Below are positions 15,695 through 22,881 of a stretch of 64,000 bases of DNA, in pieces (the first letter of the stretch is position 1; every line of letters begins with the position of its first letter). The position numbers were made by a program, and so were the translations under genes. The stretch is from Rhodothermales bacterium. Its GTDB lineage: Bacteria; Bacteroidota; Rhodothermia; Rhodothermales; UBA10348. The notes under the pieces are model-generated. The model saw only the letters and a list, made by a program, of their open reading frames with translations. It was not told the origin of the DNA and did not search any database. The stretch spans positions 1 through 64,000 of the forward strand of contig JANJTM010000027.1 in the NCBI GenBank assembly GCA_024711125.1, in the 5' to 3' direction.

Positions 15695-16672
15695 ATGAGC
15701 ACATACGCCATCCAGATGCCTGACGGCGTCGAGGTCGAGGAGGCCTCCGGGAACTATGGCCGGTTCGTCATCCAGCCCCTGGAGCGGGGCTACGGCGTGA
15801 CGATCGCGAACGCCCTGCGTCGCGTCCTGCTGTCGTCGCTGCCCGGTGTTGCCGTCACGGCCCTGAAAATCGACGGCGTCCAGCACGAGTTCTCGACCAT
15901 TACCGGCGTCACCGAAGACGTGGCGGACATCATCCTGAATCTGAAGGGTGTCCGTTTCCGCGCCGGCGAGGCTGCCGACGGGGTCATTCACCTGGTCGTC
16001 AAGGGTCCGGGCACGTGGTCCGCGGCCGATATCGCGAACGCCACGAGCGAGTACGAGGTCCTCAACCCGGACCACCACATCGCCACGTTGTCGAAGGACA
16101 CGTCGCTCGATATCGAGCTTCGCATGGACCGCGGTCGCGGATACGTTCCGGCCGACGAAAACAAGCGCCCGGACGATCCCATCGGGGTGATCGCCATCGA
16201 CGCGATTTTTACGCCGATCAGGAACGTCCGGTACACGATCAAGGAGACGCGCGTCGGTCAGAAGATCGACTACGAGCGGCTCACCCTCGAGGTGACCACC
16301 GACGGTTCCGTCGCGCCGGACGAGGCCCTGGCCGCTGCGGCCGGCATCCTTCGCGACCACGTGAACCTGTTCATACGCATGGATTCCGAACCGCTGCCGA
16401 CGGCAGAGGAGAAGGAGGTCGATGCGGAGGTGGCCCGCGTCCGCGAGCTGCTGTCACAGTCGGTGGACGAGCTCGACCTCTCGGTGCGCGCCCACAACTG
16501 CCTCAAGGCGGCGAACATCAAGACCATCGGCGACCTGGTTCGCCGCGAGGAGTCGGAGATGCTGAAGTTCCGCAACTTCGGGCGCAAGTCGCTCCAGGAG
16601 TTGCTGCAGGTGCTAGAGGAGCGCAGCCTGCATTTCGGAATGGACGTCGACAAGTACCTCGAGGAAGCCTAA
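15695..16672 (+). CDS. rpoA: RNA polymerase alpha subunit
   Basis: Assembly scaffold and regulator contact of RNA polymerase. 325 aa from the ATG giving MSTYAIQMPDGVEVEE. The N-terminal dimerisation domain (about 1-230) carries GYGVTIANALRRVLLSSLPG; the C-terminal DNA/activator-binding domain starts near 250 (LSVRAHNCLKAANI, GRKSLQELLQVL). Upstream in-frame sequence overlaps rpsD in another frame and is not part of the gene. Confidence 0.99.
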   Translation: MSTYAIQMPDGVEVEEASGNYGRFVIQPLERGYGVTIANALRRVLLSSLPGVAVTALKIDGVQHEFSTITGVTEDVADIILNLKGVRFRAGEAADGVIHLVVKGPGTWSAADIANATSEYEVLNPDHHIATLSKDTSLDIELRMDRGRGYVPADENKRPDDPIGVIAIDAIFTPIRNVRYTIKETRVGQKIDYERLTLEVTTDGSVAPDEALAAAAGILRDHVNLFIRMDSEPLPTAEEKEVDAEVARVRELLSQSVDELDLSVRAHNCLKAANIKTIGDLVRREESEMLKFRNFGRKSLQELLQVLEERSLHFGMDVDKYLEEA

Positions 16673-16699
16673 ACCACGGGGACTGCGAACAGGACTGCC

Positions 16700-17401
16700 A
16701 TGAGACACCAGAACAAGGGATTCAAGCTCGGCCGGACGCACGCGCATCGCGAAGCGACCCTGGCCTCCCTCTCCACGGCCCTGATACGGCACAAGCACAT
16801 CACGACGACCCTCGCCAAGGCGAAGGCCCTTCGCATGTACGTCGAGCCGATCATCAACCGTGCGAAGGACGACACCACGCACAACCGCCGCATGGTGTTC
16901 GCCGATCTGCAGGACAAGCAGGCCGTAACGGAGCTCTTCACGGGCATCGGGCCCAAGATCGGTGACCGTCCGGGCGGCTATACGCGGATCGTCAAGTTGG
17001 GCCAGCGGGCCGGCGACAGCGCCGAAATGGCGCTGATCGAACTGGTCGACTACAACGACGTGCGTCCGGGCGGGGAGGCGGGTTCGCGCCGTCGCCGCAC
17101 GCGCCGCTCGTCCGGCAAGAAGGTCGCCGGTGCCGTCGCTTCGGCGAAGGCGGCGGTCACCGAAGTCGCGGCCAAGGTCGAAGAGGCCGCCGAGGCGGTC
17201 GCCGACAAGGTTGAAGCCGTCGCCGAGGCGGTCGAGGACAAGGTCGAAGCCGTCATCGACGCGGTCGAGGACAAGGTCGAGGCCGTGGCCGAGGCCGTCG
17301 AGGACAAGGTGGAGGACATCGTCGATGCCGTCAAGGGCTCCGACGAGGCTCCGGGCGAGACCGACGCTTCGCCGGAGGGCGAGGGCGACAAGAAGGACTG
17401 A
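16700..17401 (+). CDS. rplQ: 50S ribosomal protein L17 with a long hendecad-repeat tail
   Basis: Exit-tunnel-side 50S protein. Residues 1-120 are a normal L17 (MRHQNKGFKLGRTHAHREA). At 233 aa it is almost twice the core length. After a basic linker (129-141), residues about 141-213 form an Ala/Val/Glu/Lys/Asp helix with a clear 11-residue period (EAVADKVEAVA, EAVEDKVEAVI, DAVEDKVEAVA, EAVEDKVEDIV), ending in an acidic tail. The period also shows in the DNA as 33-bp repeats (about 17192-17332). Acidic L17 tails exist in Bacteroidota; the regular hendecads suggest a long amphipathic helix or coiled coil. It is the last gene before the cluster terminator. Confidence 0.97.
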   Translation: MRHQNKGFKLGRTHAHREATLASLSTALIRHKHITTTLAKAKALRMYVEPIINRAKDDTTHNRRMVFADLQDKQAVTELFTGIGPKIGDRPGGYTRIVKLGQRAGDSAEMALIELVDYNDVRPGGEAGSRRRRTRRSSGKKVAGAVASAKAAVTEVAAKVEEAAEAVADKVEAVAEAVEDKVEAVIDAVEDKVEAVAEAVEDKVEDIVDAVKGSDEAPGETDASPEGEGDKKD

Positions 17402-17422
17402 TTCCGGTTCGGAATCGTGGAG

Positions 17423-17465
17423 ACGGGGCGCCGCCGGGTATCGGGGGCGCCCCGTTCCTGTTTCC
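17423..17465 (+). terminator. Terminator of the ribosomal protein cluster
   Basis: A perfect 10-bp stem (ACGGGGCGCC 17423-17432 with GGCGCCCCGT 17446-17455) and a 13-nt loop is followed by TCCTGTTTCC. A 7-bp stem (GATTCCG/CGGAATC, 17400-17416) precedes it and overlaps the rplQ stop. The T-tract is imperfect, but position and stem strength fit an intrinsic terminator. Confidence 0.7.
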
Positions 17466-17503
17466 GCCCGGCGGGTCGGTGGAGCCGAAGCGGTGCCGGT
17501 GCG

Positions 17504-17509
17504 TATAGT
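17504..17509 (+). promoter_or_regulatory. Possible -10 element of the rel promoter
   Basis: TATAGT stands out in GC-rich DNA 23 nt before the rel ATG and downstream of the cluster terminator. No good -35 is visible at the usual distance, so this is tentative. Confidence 0.3.
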
Positions 17510-17532
17510 CCGTTACCCCTCCGAACCCCCAC

Positions 17533-19770
17533 ATGATTTCGGCCTCCATCCTCCAGGGCACCGAGTTGGCCATCGAGCCGCGGTACCAGGCCCAGCTGGA
17601 CCAGCTGCTGGCCGACTGCCGCGCACAGCTCGTTGCGGTGGACGAGGAGCTCATCCGGAAGGCGTTCCGCGTGGCCTACTGGGCGCACCGGAACGACCGA
17701 CGGGCCTCCGGAGAGCCGTACATCGCGCATCCGTTGGCCGTCGCGTCCCTCTGCGTGCGCCACATCGGACTGGACGACGTCACGGTGGCGGCCGCCCTGC
17801 TGCACGACGTGGTGGAGGACACGGAGGTGTCGCTGGACCTGATCCGCGACACGTTCGGCGACACGCTGGCGGGCATCATCGACGGACTCACGAAGATTTC
17901 CGGTGCCTTCGAAAGCCGGGCGCTCGGCCAGGCCGAGAACGTGCGCAAGCTGGTCCTGTCGATGGCCTCGGACATCCGGGTCATCCTGGTGAAGTTCGCC
18001 GATCGCCTGCACAACATGCAGACGATCGAGTCGCTTCCGAAGGCCAAGCAGGTCAAGATCGCGACCGAAACCCTGGAGCTTTTCGCGCCGCTGGCCCACC
18101 GGTTCGGGTTCTTCGCGCTGCGAAGCGAACTCGAGGACCACGCCCTTCGCGTGCTGAACCCCGAGGTCTTCGACCAGATCGTTCGAGGCTTGCGCGAGGC
18201 GAAGAAGGACCGTGACGCGTTCGTGGATCGCTTCATCGGCCCGATCCGGGATCGGCTCCGATCCGACGGCTTCGACTTCGATATTTACGGTCGGTCCAAG
18301 AACCTCTTTTCGATATACCGCAAGATGAAGCGGCAGAACAAGCCGCTCGAGGAAATCTACGACGTCTTCGCGATCCGCATCGTGCTGAATGCCGACGGGA
18401 AGAAGGGCAAGGAAGATTGCTGGCGCGTGTACTCGGTCGTCACCGACCTCTACAAGCCGCTCCCGGAGCGCTTCCGCGATTTCGTCTCGGTGCCGAAATC
18501 GAACGGTTACCAGAGCCTGCACACGACGGTGCTGGGACCGGAAGGGCGCCGCGTGGAAATCCAGATCCGGACGCGCGAAATGCACGAGATCGCCGAGAAG
18601 GGCGTCGCCGCGCACTGGAAGTACAAGGAGGGCATCGGACGATCCGACGAGGAGATGGACCAGTTCCTGAACTGGGTGAGGGAACTGCTCGAGGCCCCGA
18701 AGGCCGATCATGCGACCGAGTTCGTCAAGGACTTCCGCCTGAATCTCTACGACGAGGAAATCTACCTCTTCACCCCGAGGGGTGACCTGCTCACGCTCCC
18801 GCGGGACTCCACCCCGGTGGATTTCGCGTTCCACGTGCACTCGGAGGTCGGTTTCCATTGCATCGGCGCCAAGGTGAACGGCCGCATGGTGCCGCTCTCG
18901 CACCGGCTGAACAGCGGCGACCAGGTGGAGATCATCACCTCCAAGAAGCAGACCCCGAATCCCGACTGGATCAAGTTCGTCGTCACGCAGAAGGCCCGCA
19001 GCCGAATCCGCCAGTGGATCAACGAAAAACGGCGCAAGGCGGCCGAATTGGGGCGGGACATCTGGGAAAAACGTTCGCGCAAGGCAGACCTGGACCTGAC
19101 GGAAGCCGAGATGCAGCGCATCGCCACCCGTCTGCGCTTCGCGAACACCCAGCAGCTGTTCTACGAGATCGGCGTCGGCATGTACGACGTCAACGACCTC
19201 GTCAACTTCGCGCGAGGTACCCGCACGAGCGAGACTCCGGAGGTGGAGTCGGTCCAGGATCAGTACGAGTCCTTCCTGGACACGGCGCAGTCGTCCGGCT
19301 CGCCCGCCCTGATGATCGACGGCGAGCTGCACACGGACATCGCGACCCACTACGCCCCGTGCTGCAATCCCATTCCGGGTGACGAGGTCTTCGGTTACGT
19401 GTCCCGCAGCGGAGCGATCAAGATCCACCGGGTGAACTGTCGGAATGCACCCAGCCTGCTGATAAACCAGCCGGACCGCATCGTTCCGGTCGAGTGGAGC
19501 CGCCAGAAGGACGTCCAGTTCGTGGCGGCGCTCCGCGTGGTCGGAGAGGATCGGGTCGGCATCCTGTCCGACATCACCACCGTGATCTCCAAGAACCTGA
19601 AGACGAACATCCGCTCGATCACGATCGCGTCAGAGGACGGCATCTTCGAGGGCACGATCGTGCTGCACGTCAGCGACCTGGCGCACCTGCGCCGCCTGAT
19701 CGACCGGATCAAGCGCATTGAGGGCATTCACGGCGTCTACCGGTTCGAGCAGGAGGTGGAGACGGGCTGA
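17533..19770 (+). CDS. rel: Bifunctional (p)ppGpp synthetase/hydrolase (Rel/SpoT family)
   Basis: Stringent-response enzyme that makes and degrades ppGpp. 745 aa, full length. The HD hydrolase domain has the expected metal residues (H66 in AHPL, H91-D92 in LHDVVED, D157 in ADRLH). The synthetase domain has GRSKNLFSIYRKM and the substrate motif YQSLHTTVLGPEG. TGS (EIYLFTPRGDLLTLP) and C-terminal ACT (ALRVVGEDRVGILSDI) domains follow. Both active sites look intact, so it is probably the main bifunctional enzyme. It lies directly after the ribosomal terminator and begins its own transcription unit. Confidence 0.96.
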   Translation: MISASILQGTELAIEPRYQAQLDQLLADCRAQLVAVDEELIRKAFRVAYWAHRNDRRASGEPYIAHPLAVASLCVRHIGLDDVTVAAALLHDVVEDTEVSLDLIRDTFGDTLAGIIDGLTKISGAFESRALGQAENVRKLVLSMASDIRVILVKFADRLHNMQTIESLPKAKQVKIATETLELFAPLAHRFGFFALRSELEDHALRVLNPEVFDQIVRGLREAKKDRDAFVDRFIGPIRDRLRSDGFDFDIYGRSKNLFSIYRKMKRQNKPLEEIYDVFAIRIVLNADGKKGKEDCWRVYSVVTDLYKPLPERFRDFVSVPKSNGYQSLHTTVLGPEGRRVEIQIRTREMHEIAEKGVAAHWKYKEGIGRSDEEMDQFLNWVRELLEAPKADHATEFVKDFRLNLYDEEIYLFTPRGDLLTLPRDSTPVDFAFHVHSEVGFHCIGAKVNGRMVPLSHRLNSGDQVEIITSKKQTPNPDWIKFVVTQKARSRIRQWINEKRRKAAELGRDIWEKRSRKADLDLTEAEMQRIATRLRFANTQQLFYEIGVGMYDVNDLVNFARGTRTSETPEVESVQDQYESFLDTAQSSGSPALMIDGELHTDIATHYAPCCNPIPGDEVFGYVSRSGAIKIHRVNCRNAPSLLINQPDRIVPVEWSRQKDVQFVAALRVVGEDRVGILSDITTVISKNLKTNIRSITIASEDGIFEGTIVLHVSDLAHLRRLIDRIKRIEGIHGVYRFEQEVETG

Positions 19771-19814
19771 GCTCCCGGCGGTGCGGACAGGGCCGGAACG
19801 GAACCCCGGCACCG

Positions 19815-19859
19815 TTGACAATCGGTCGATGCGGTCGTTTCTTGCCATCCCGTTATTAT
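19815..19859 (+). promoter_or_regulatory. AT-rich promoter-like region before the HU gene
   Basis: TTGACA at 19815-19820 and an AT-rich TTATTATC at 19853-19860 stand out in the 113-nt gap. They are 33 nt apart, too far to be one classical sigma-70 pair, so the true elements are uncertain. The low GC of this patch supports a promoter here. Confidence 0.4.
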
Positions 19860-19883
19860 CGCGAAGTTTACCTCCGGTAGCGA

Positions 19884-20255
19884 ATGGCCTCGAGAACGAA
19901 CACGCTCACCAAGAAGGACGTCGCCCGGCGCGTCGCCGAGACCATGGGCGAGCCCATCTACCGGTGCGAACCCTGGGTGGTGGCCGTCGTCGATGCGTTG
20001 GGCGACCTGATGATGCAGGCCGATCCCGAGGTCCGCATCGAACTCAGGGACTTCGGGGTCTTCGAGGTCAAGCGCACGCGTGCCAAACCCAAGGCGCGCA
20101 ATCCGAAAACGAACGAGACCGTCTTCATTCCGAGTCGCCGAAAGACGCATTTCAAGCCCAGCAAGCGGCTGAAGGAAGTGCTGCAGCAGCCGCTGCACGA
20201 CTTGCGGTACGAGATTCCGCAGGGGAGCGCAGATTTCGAGCCGGCTTCGTCCTGA
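19884..20255 (+). CDS. HU/IHF-family DNA-binding protein
   Basis: Nucleoid protein that bends DNA as a dimer. 123 aa. Residues about 8-98 give the family fold: an N-terminal helical part (TKKDVARRVAETMG), the turn GVFEVKRTRAK, and the arm RNPKTNETVFIPSRRKTHFKPSKRLKE. The FxxGxF core motif reads LRDFGVFEV. A C-terminal tail of about 20 residues beyond the usual end is unassigned. It could be HU-like or IHF-like; there is no partner gene nearby. Confidence 0.92.
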   Translation: MASRTNTLTKKDVARRVAETMGEPIYRCEPWVVAVVDALGDLMMQADPEVRIELRDFGVFEVKRTRAKPKARNPKTNETVFIPSRRKTHFKPSKRLKEVLQQPLHDLRYEIPQGSADFEPASS

Positions 20256-20278
20256 ACCCGACGGCGTAACGGTGCGGC

Positions 20279-20701
20279 ATGGCGTCCGGTAGAATCGTCG
20301 GAATCGACTTCGGCACGCGGCGCGTGGGAATCGCCGTGTCGGACCCGCTCCGCATGTTCTCACAGCCGCTGGGCACGTACGATCCGTCCGGCGCGGTCGA
20401 GATGCTTCGAGGCCTGCGCGACCGCGACGGGATCGACACGGTCGTGATCGGCTGGCCCCTGGACGAAGAGGGACGCGAAGGGCCGGCGACCCGGCGGGTC
20501 GACGAATTCGTGCGGCGACTGCGCAACGCGCTGGGGCGGATCACGGTGGTCCGCGTCGACGAGCGATACACGAGCGAAGCCGTGAAGGATACCCTCGCCG
20601 GCGGGTTCGGAGCCCGGACCCGGGGCCGCGTGGATACGGCCGTGGCGGGTCTCCTGCTGCAGGAATACCTCGATGCGCTTCCGGGCGAGGGGAACGTTTG
20701 A
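20279..20701 (+). CDS. ruvX: RuvX/YqgF-family nuclease (Holliday junction resolvase-like, pre-16S rRNA processing)
   Basis: RNase H-fold protein. 140 aa, typical. Acidic active-site motifs are present: GIDFGTRRVGIAVSDP (D9), an aspartate/glutamate in RVDERYTSEA, and the late D of GRVDTAVAGLLLQ. Family members act in 16S rRNA 5' maturation and were first named as putative resolvases. It lies 23 nt after the HU gene; the def start follows 40 nt later. Confidence 0.95.
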   Translation: MASGRIVGIDFGTRRVGIAVSDPLRMFSQPLGTYDPSGAVEMLRGLRDRDGIDTVVIGWPLDEEGREGPATRRVDEFVRRLRNALGRITVVRVDERYTSEAVKDTLAGGFGARTRGRVDTAVAGLLLQEYLDALPGEGNV

Positions 20702-20741
20702 CGGCCGCACCGGGTTTTCAGGAGCCGTGATTCCCGCAACC

Positions 20742-21326
20742 ATGGTTCTTCCGATTCACACCTACGGCGACCCGGTACTGCGCACCGAGGCCGATGCCGT
20801 CGAGGCCGACAGCCCGGAGCTGCAGGCCTTCATCGATGACATGATCGAGACGATGCGGGGCGCGCAGGGCATCGGGCTGGCGGCGCCCCAGGTAGGTCGA
20901 TCCATCCGTCTCTTCGTCGTGGATCTCGAGCCGCTGGCCGATCGCGAAGAGGAAGAATCCGCCGAATGGCCCGAGCAGCCGATGGTCTTCATCAACCCGG
21001 AGATCGAGGCCGAAACGGAGGAAGAGTGCGCCTACGAGGAAGGGTGCCTTTCGATTCCCGACCTGCGCGAGGAGGTCATGCGTCCGGAAGGGGTGCGCGT
21101 CCGATTCCTTGACCGGGCATTCCGCGAGCAGACGGTCGACGCCTACGGCATCCTGGCCCGGGTGGTACAGCACGAAATCGATCACCTGGACGGCGTGCTC
21201 TTCGTCGATCTGCTCACCTCGTTCCGCAGGAAGCTGCTTCAGCGTCGCCTGCGGGAAATGTCCCGGGGTGCCGTGGAGGCGGAGTACCCGCTGGCGCCGC
21301 TGGAAGGTGCCGGCGCGCGGGACTGA
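20742..21326 (+). CDS. def: Peptide deformylase
   Basis: Removes the formyl group from nascent N-termini; partner of Map. 194 aa from the ATG giving MVLPIHTYGDPVLR; an in-frame upstream start overlapping ruvX gives a non-homologous extension and was rejected. The three motifs GIGLAAPQVG, EGCLSIP (C102) and QHEIDH (H144, E145, H148) bind the metal. An acidic insertion (REEEESAEWPEQP, about 68-80) is typical of Bacteroidota enzymes. Its stop codon abuts that of the convergent znuB-like gene. Confidence 0.97.
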   Translation: MVLPIHTYGDPVLRTEADAVEADSPELQAFIDDMIETMRGAQGIGLAAPQVGRSIRLFVVDLEPLADREEEESAEWPEQPMVFINPEIEAETEEECAYEEGCLSIPDLREEVMRPEGVRVRFLDRAFREQTVDAYGILARVVQHEIDHLDGVLFVDLLTSFRRKLLQRRLREMSRGAVEAEYPLAPLEGAGARD

Positions 21327-22130
21327 TCAGCGGCGACGCCCGTCCACGAGCGCGGCCGCAAGGAAGACGACGGCCTGGACGAGTACGATCGTCGCGCCGC
21401 TCGGAACGTCGGCAAGGTAGGACACGAGCAGTCCGGCGACCGCGGTAAGCATTCCGATCGCCACCGCCACGCGCGTCATCGTCACGAACGTGGGCACCAG
21501 CAGGCGGGCGGTCGCCGCCGGGATCACGAGAAACGCGGCCATGAGCACGATTCCGACGACCTTGACGGAGATGACGATCGTCACGGCGAGGAGCGCGAAA
21601 AGCAGGGTGTCGTCGCGGTCGACCGGTAGCCGATCGGCTCGCGCCGATTCGGCGTCGAAGGACGCATAGGCCCATCGGCCCCAAAGTCGCGGCGTGGTCG
21701 CGAGCGTGACGGCGCCCATCGCGGTCGCGATGACGAGGTCGGCAGGCGAGACCGCCAGGATCGAACCGAACAGGTACGCGAACGCATCCGTCGACATCTG
21801 TCGCCGCAGCGACAGGAATACGAGCCCGAGCGCGACCGCAACCGCGAAAAACACCCCGACGGCCGTGTCGCCGGCAAGCCGGGTGTGCCGCCGTACCCAG
21901 TTGATGGCCATCGCCACGCCGAGCGTGAACGGAACGGCCACCACGAGGGGCTCAAGCGACAGGAGCAGGCCGAGCGCGATGCCGCCGAAGGCCGCGTGCG
22001 ACAGGCCGGCGCCCAGGAAGCTCATTCGGCGCTGCACGACGAACACGCCGAAGTAGCTGGCCATGGCACCGACCAGCAGGCCCCCTGCCAGCGCCCGCTG
22101 CATGAACGGAAAGGTGAGCAGCTCAATCAT
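21327..22130 (-). CDS. Metal (zinc/manganese) ABC transporter permease, ZnuB-like
   Basis: Membrane subunit of a cluster-9 (ABC-3) metal importer. 267 aa from the ATG giving MIELLTFPFMQRALAGG, with about eight hydrophobic segments and the conserved early MSFLGAGLSHAAFGGIALG. It overlaps the ATPase gene by 8 nt. The frame is open further upstream inside the ATPase gene, but that part is a shadow. Confidence 0.93.
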   Translation of the reverse strand: MIELLTFPFMQRALAGGLLVGAMASYFGVFVVQRRMSFLGAGLSHAAFGGIALGLLLSLEPLVVAVPFTLGVAMAINWVRRHTRLAGDTAVGVFFAVAVALGLVFLSLRRQMSTDAFAYLFGSILAVSPADLVIATAMGAVTLATTPRLWGRWAYASFDAESARADRLPVDRDDTLLFALLAVTIVISVKVVGIVLMAAFLVIPAATARLLVPTFVTMTRVAVAIGMLTAVAGLLVSYLADVPSGATIVLVQAVVFLAAALVDGRRR

Positions 22131-22881
22131 GCCCGTGGCGGTGGGGGGCGAAGCGCCCGTGCGCGTGTCCCGTGTGTCCGAACGCCGATCGAACGGCCTC
22201 CTCCGTGAACGCGTGTGACGCGTCTCCGAAGGATACCATGCTGTTCCTGAGCAGCAGGACATGCGTGGCATGGTACATGGCGGCCTCCCAGTCGTGCGTG
22301 ACGAGGACCACCGCCGATCCGTTCTCACCGCGGCAGCCGTCCAGCAGCGCGTGCAGGTCGGCACTGCCGGCCGCGTCCACGCCGGTCTCGGGCTCGTCGA
22401 GCAGGATGAGGCGGGGCCGTCGGGCGATCGACCGGGCCAGATAGATACGCTGCAGTTCGCCGCCGGACAGGACGCCGATCGATCGGTCGGCGAGGTGCGC
22501 GGCGCCGACCCGTGCGAGCGCTTCCATCGCCTCTTCGCGTTCGGGAGGTCGGAGCACCCCGGGCCAGCGGCCCAGGTAGGCCGACGCGACCAATTCGATG
22601 GCCCGGGCCGGAAAAGCGCGGTCGAGCGACTTGATCTGCGGAACGTATCCGACGGCACCGGCCGGGGCCTGGCCGATGGGCAGCCCGTCGAGGATCATCG
22701 TGCCCCTTCGCGGCATGACGAGCCCCAGAAGCGTACGAAGAAGCGTGGATTTTCCGCTCCCGTTCGGCCCGAGAATGGCCAGGAGCGACGAAGGCGGGAT
22801 CGCGAACGAAACGGATCGCAGGATGTCCCGATCGCCGAGTCGCACGTCAAGGCCGTCCACGCGCAGGAGTTCAGCGGCCAT
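22123..22881 (-). CDS. Metal ABC transporter ATPase, ZnuC-like, with His-rich tail
   Basis: Nucleotide-binding subunit, 252 aa. Walker A GPNGSGKST (38-46), signature LSGGELQR, Walker B LILLDEPETGVD and the H-loop VLVTHDW are all intact. The last 17 residues hold six histidines (HTGHAHGRFAPHRHGHD), which suggests zinc sensing or buffering at the cytosolic face. It overlaps the upstream fusion gene by 11 nt and the permease by 8 nt, so the three genes are coupled. Confidence 0.93.
   Translation of the reverse strand: MAAELLRVDGLDVRLGDRDILRSVSFAIPPSSLLAILGPNGSGKSTLLRTLLGLVMPRRGTMILDGLPIGQAPAGAVGYVPQIKSLDRAFPARAIELVASAYLGRWPGVLRPPEREEAMEALARVGAAHLADRSIGVLSGGELQRIYLARSIARRPRLILLDEPETGVDAAGSADLHALLDGCRGENGSAVVLVTHDWEAAMYHATHVLLLRNSMVSFGDASHAFTEEAVRSAFGHTGHAHGRFAPHRHGHD

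Noticed and set aside
17192-17332. 33-bp DNA repeats as a CRISPR or minisatellite
   Set aside because: They encode in-frame 11-residue protein repeats within rplQ and have no spacers.
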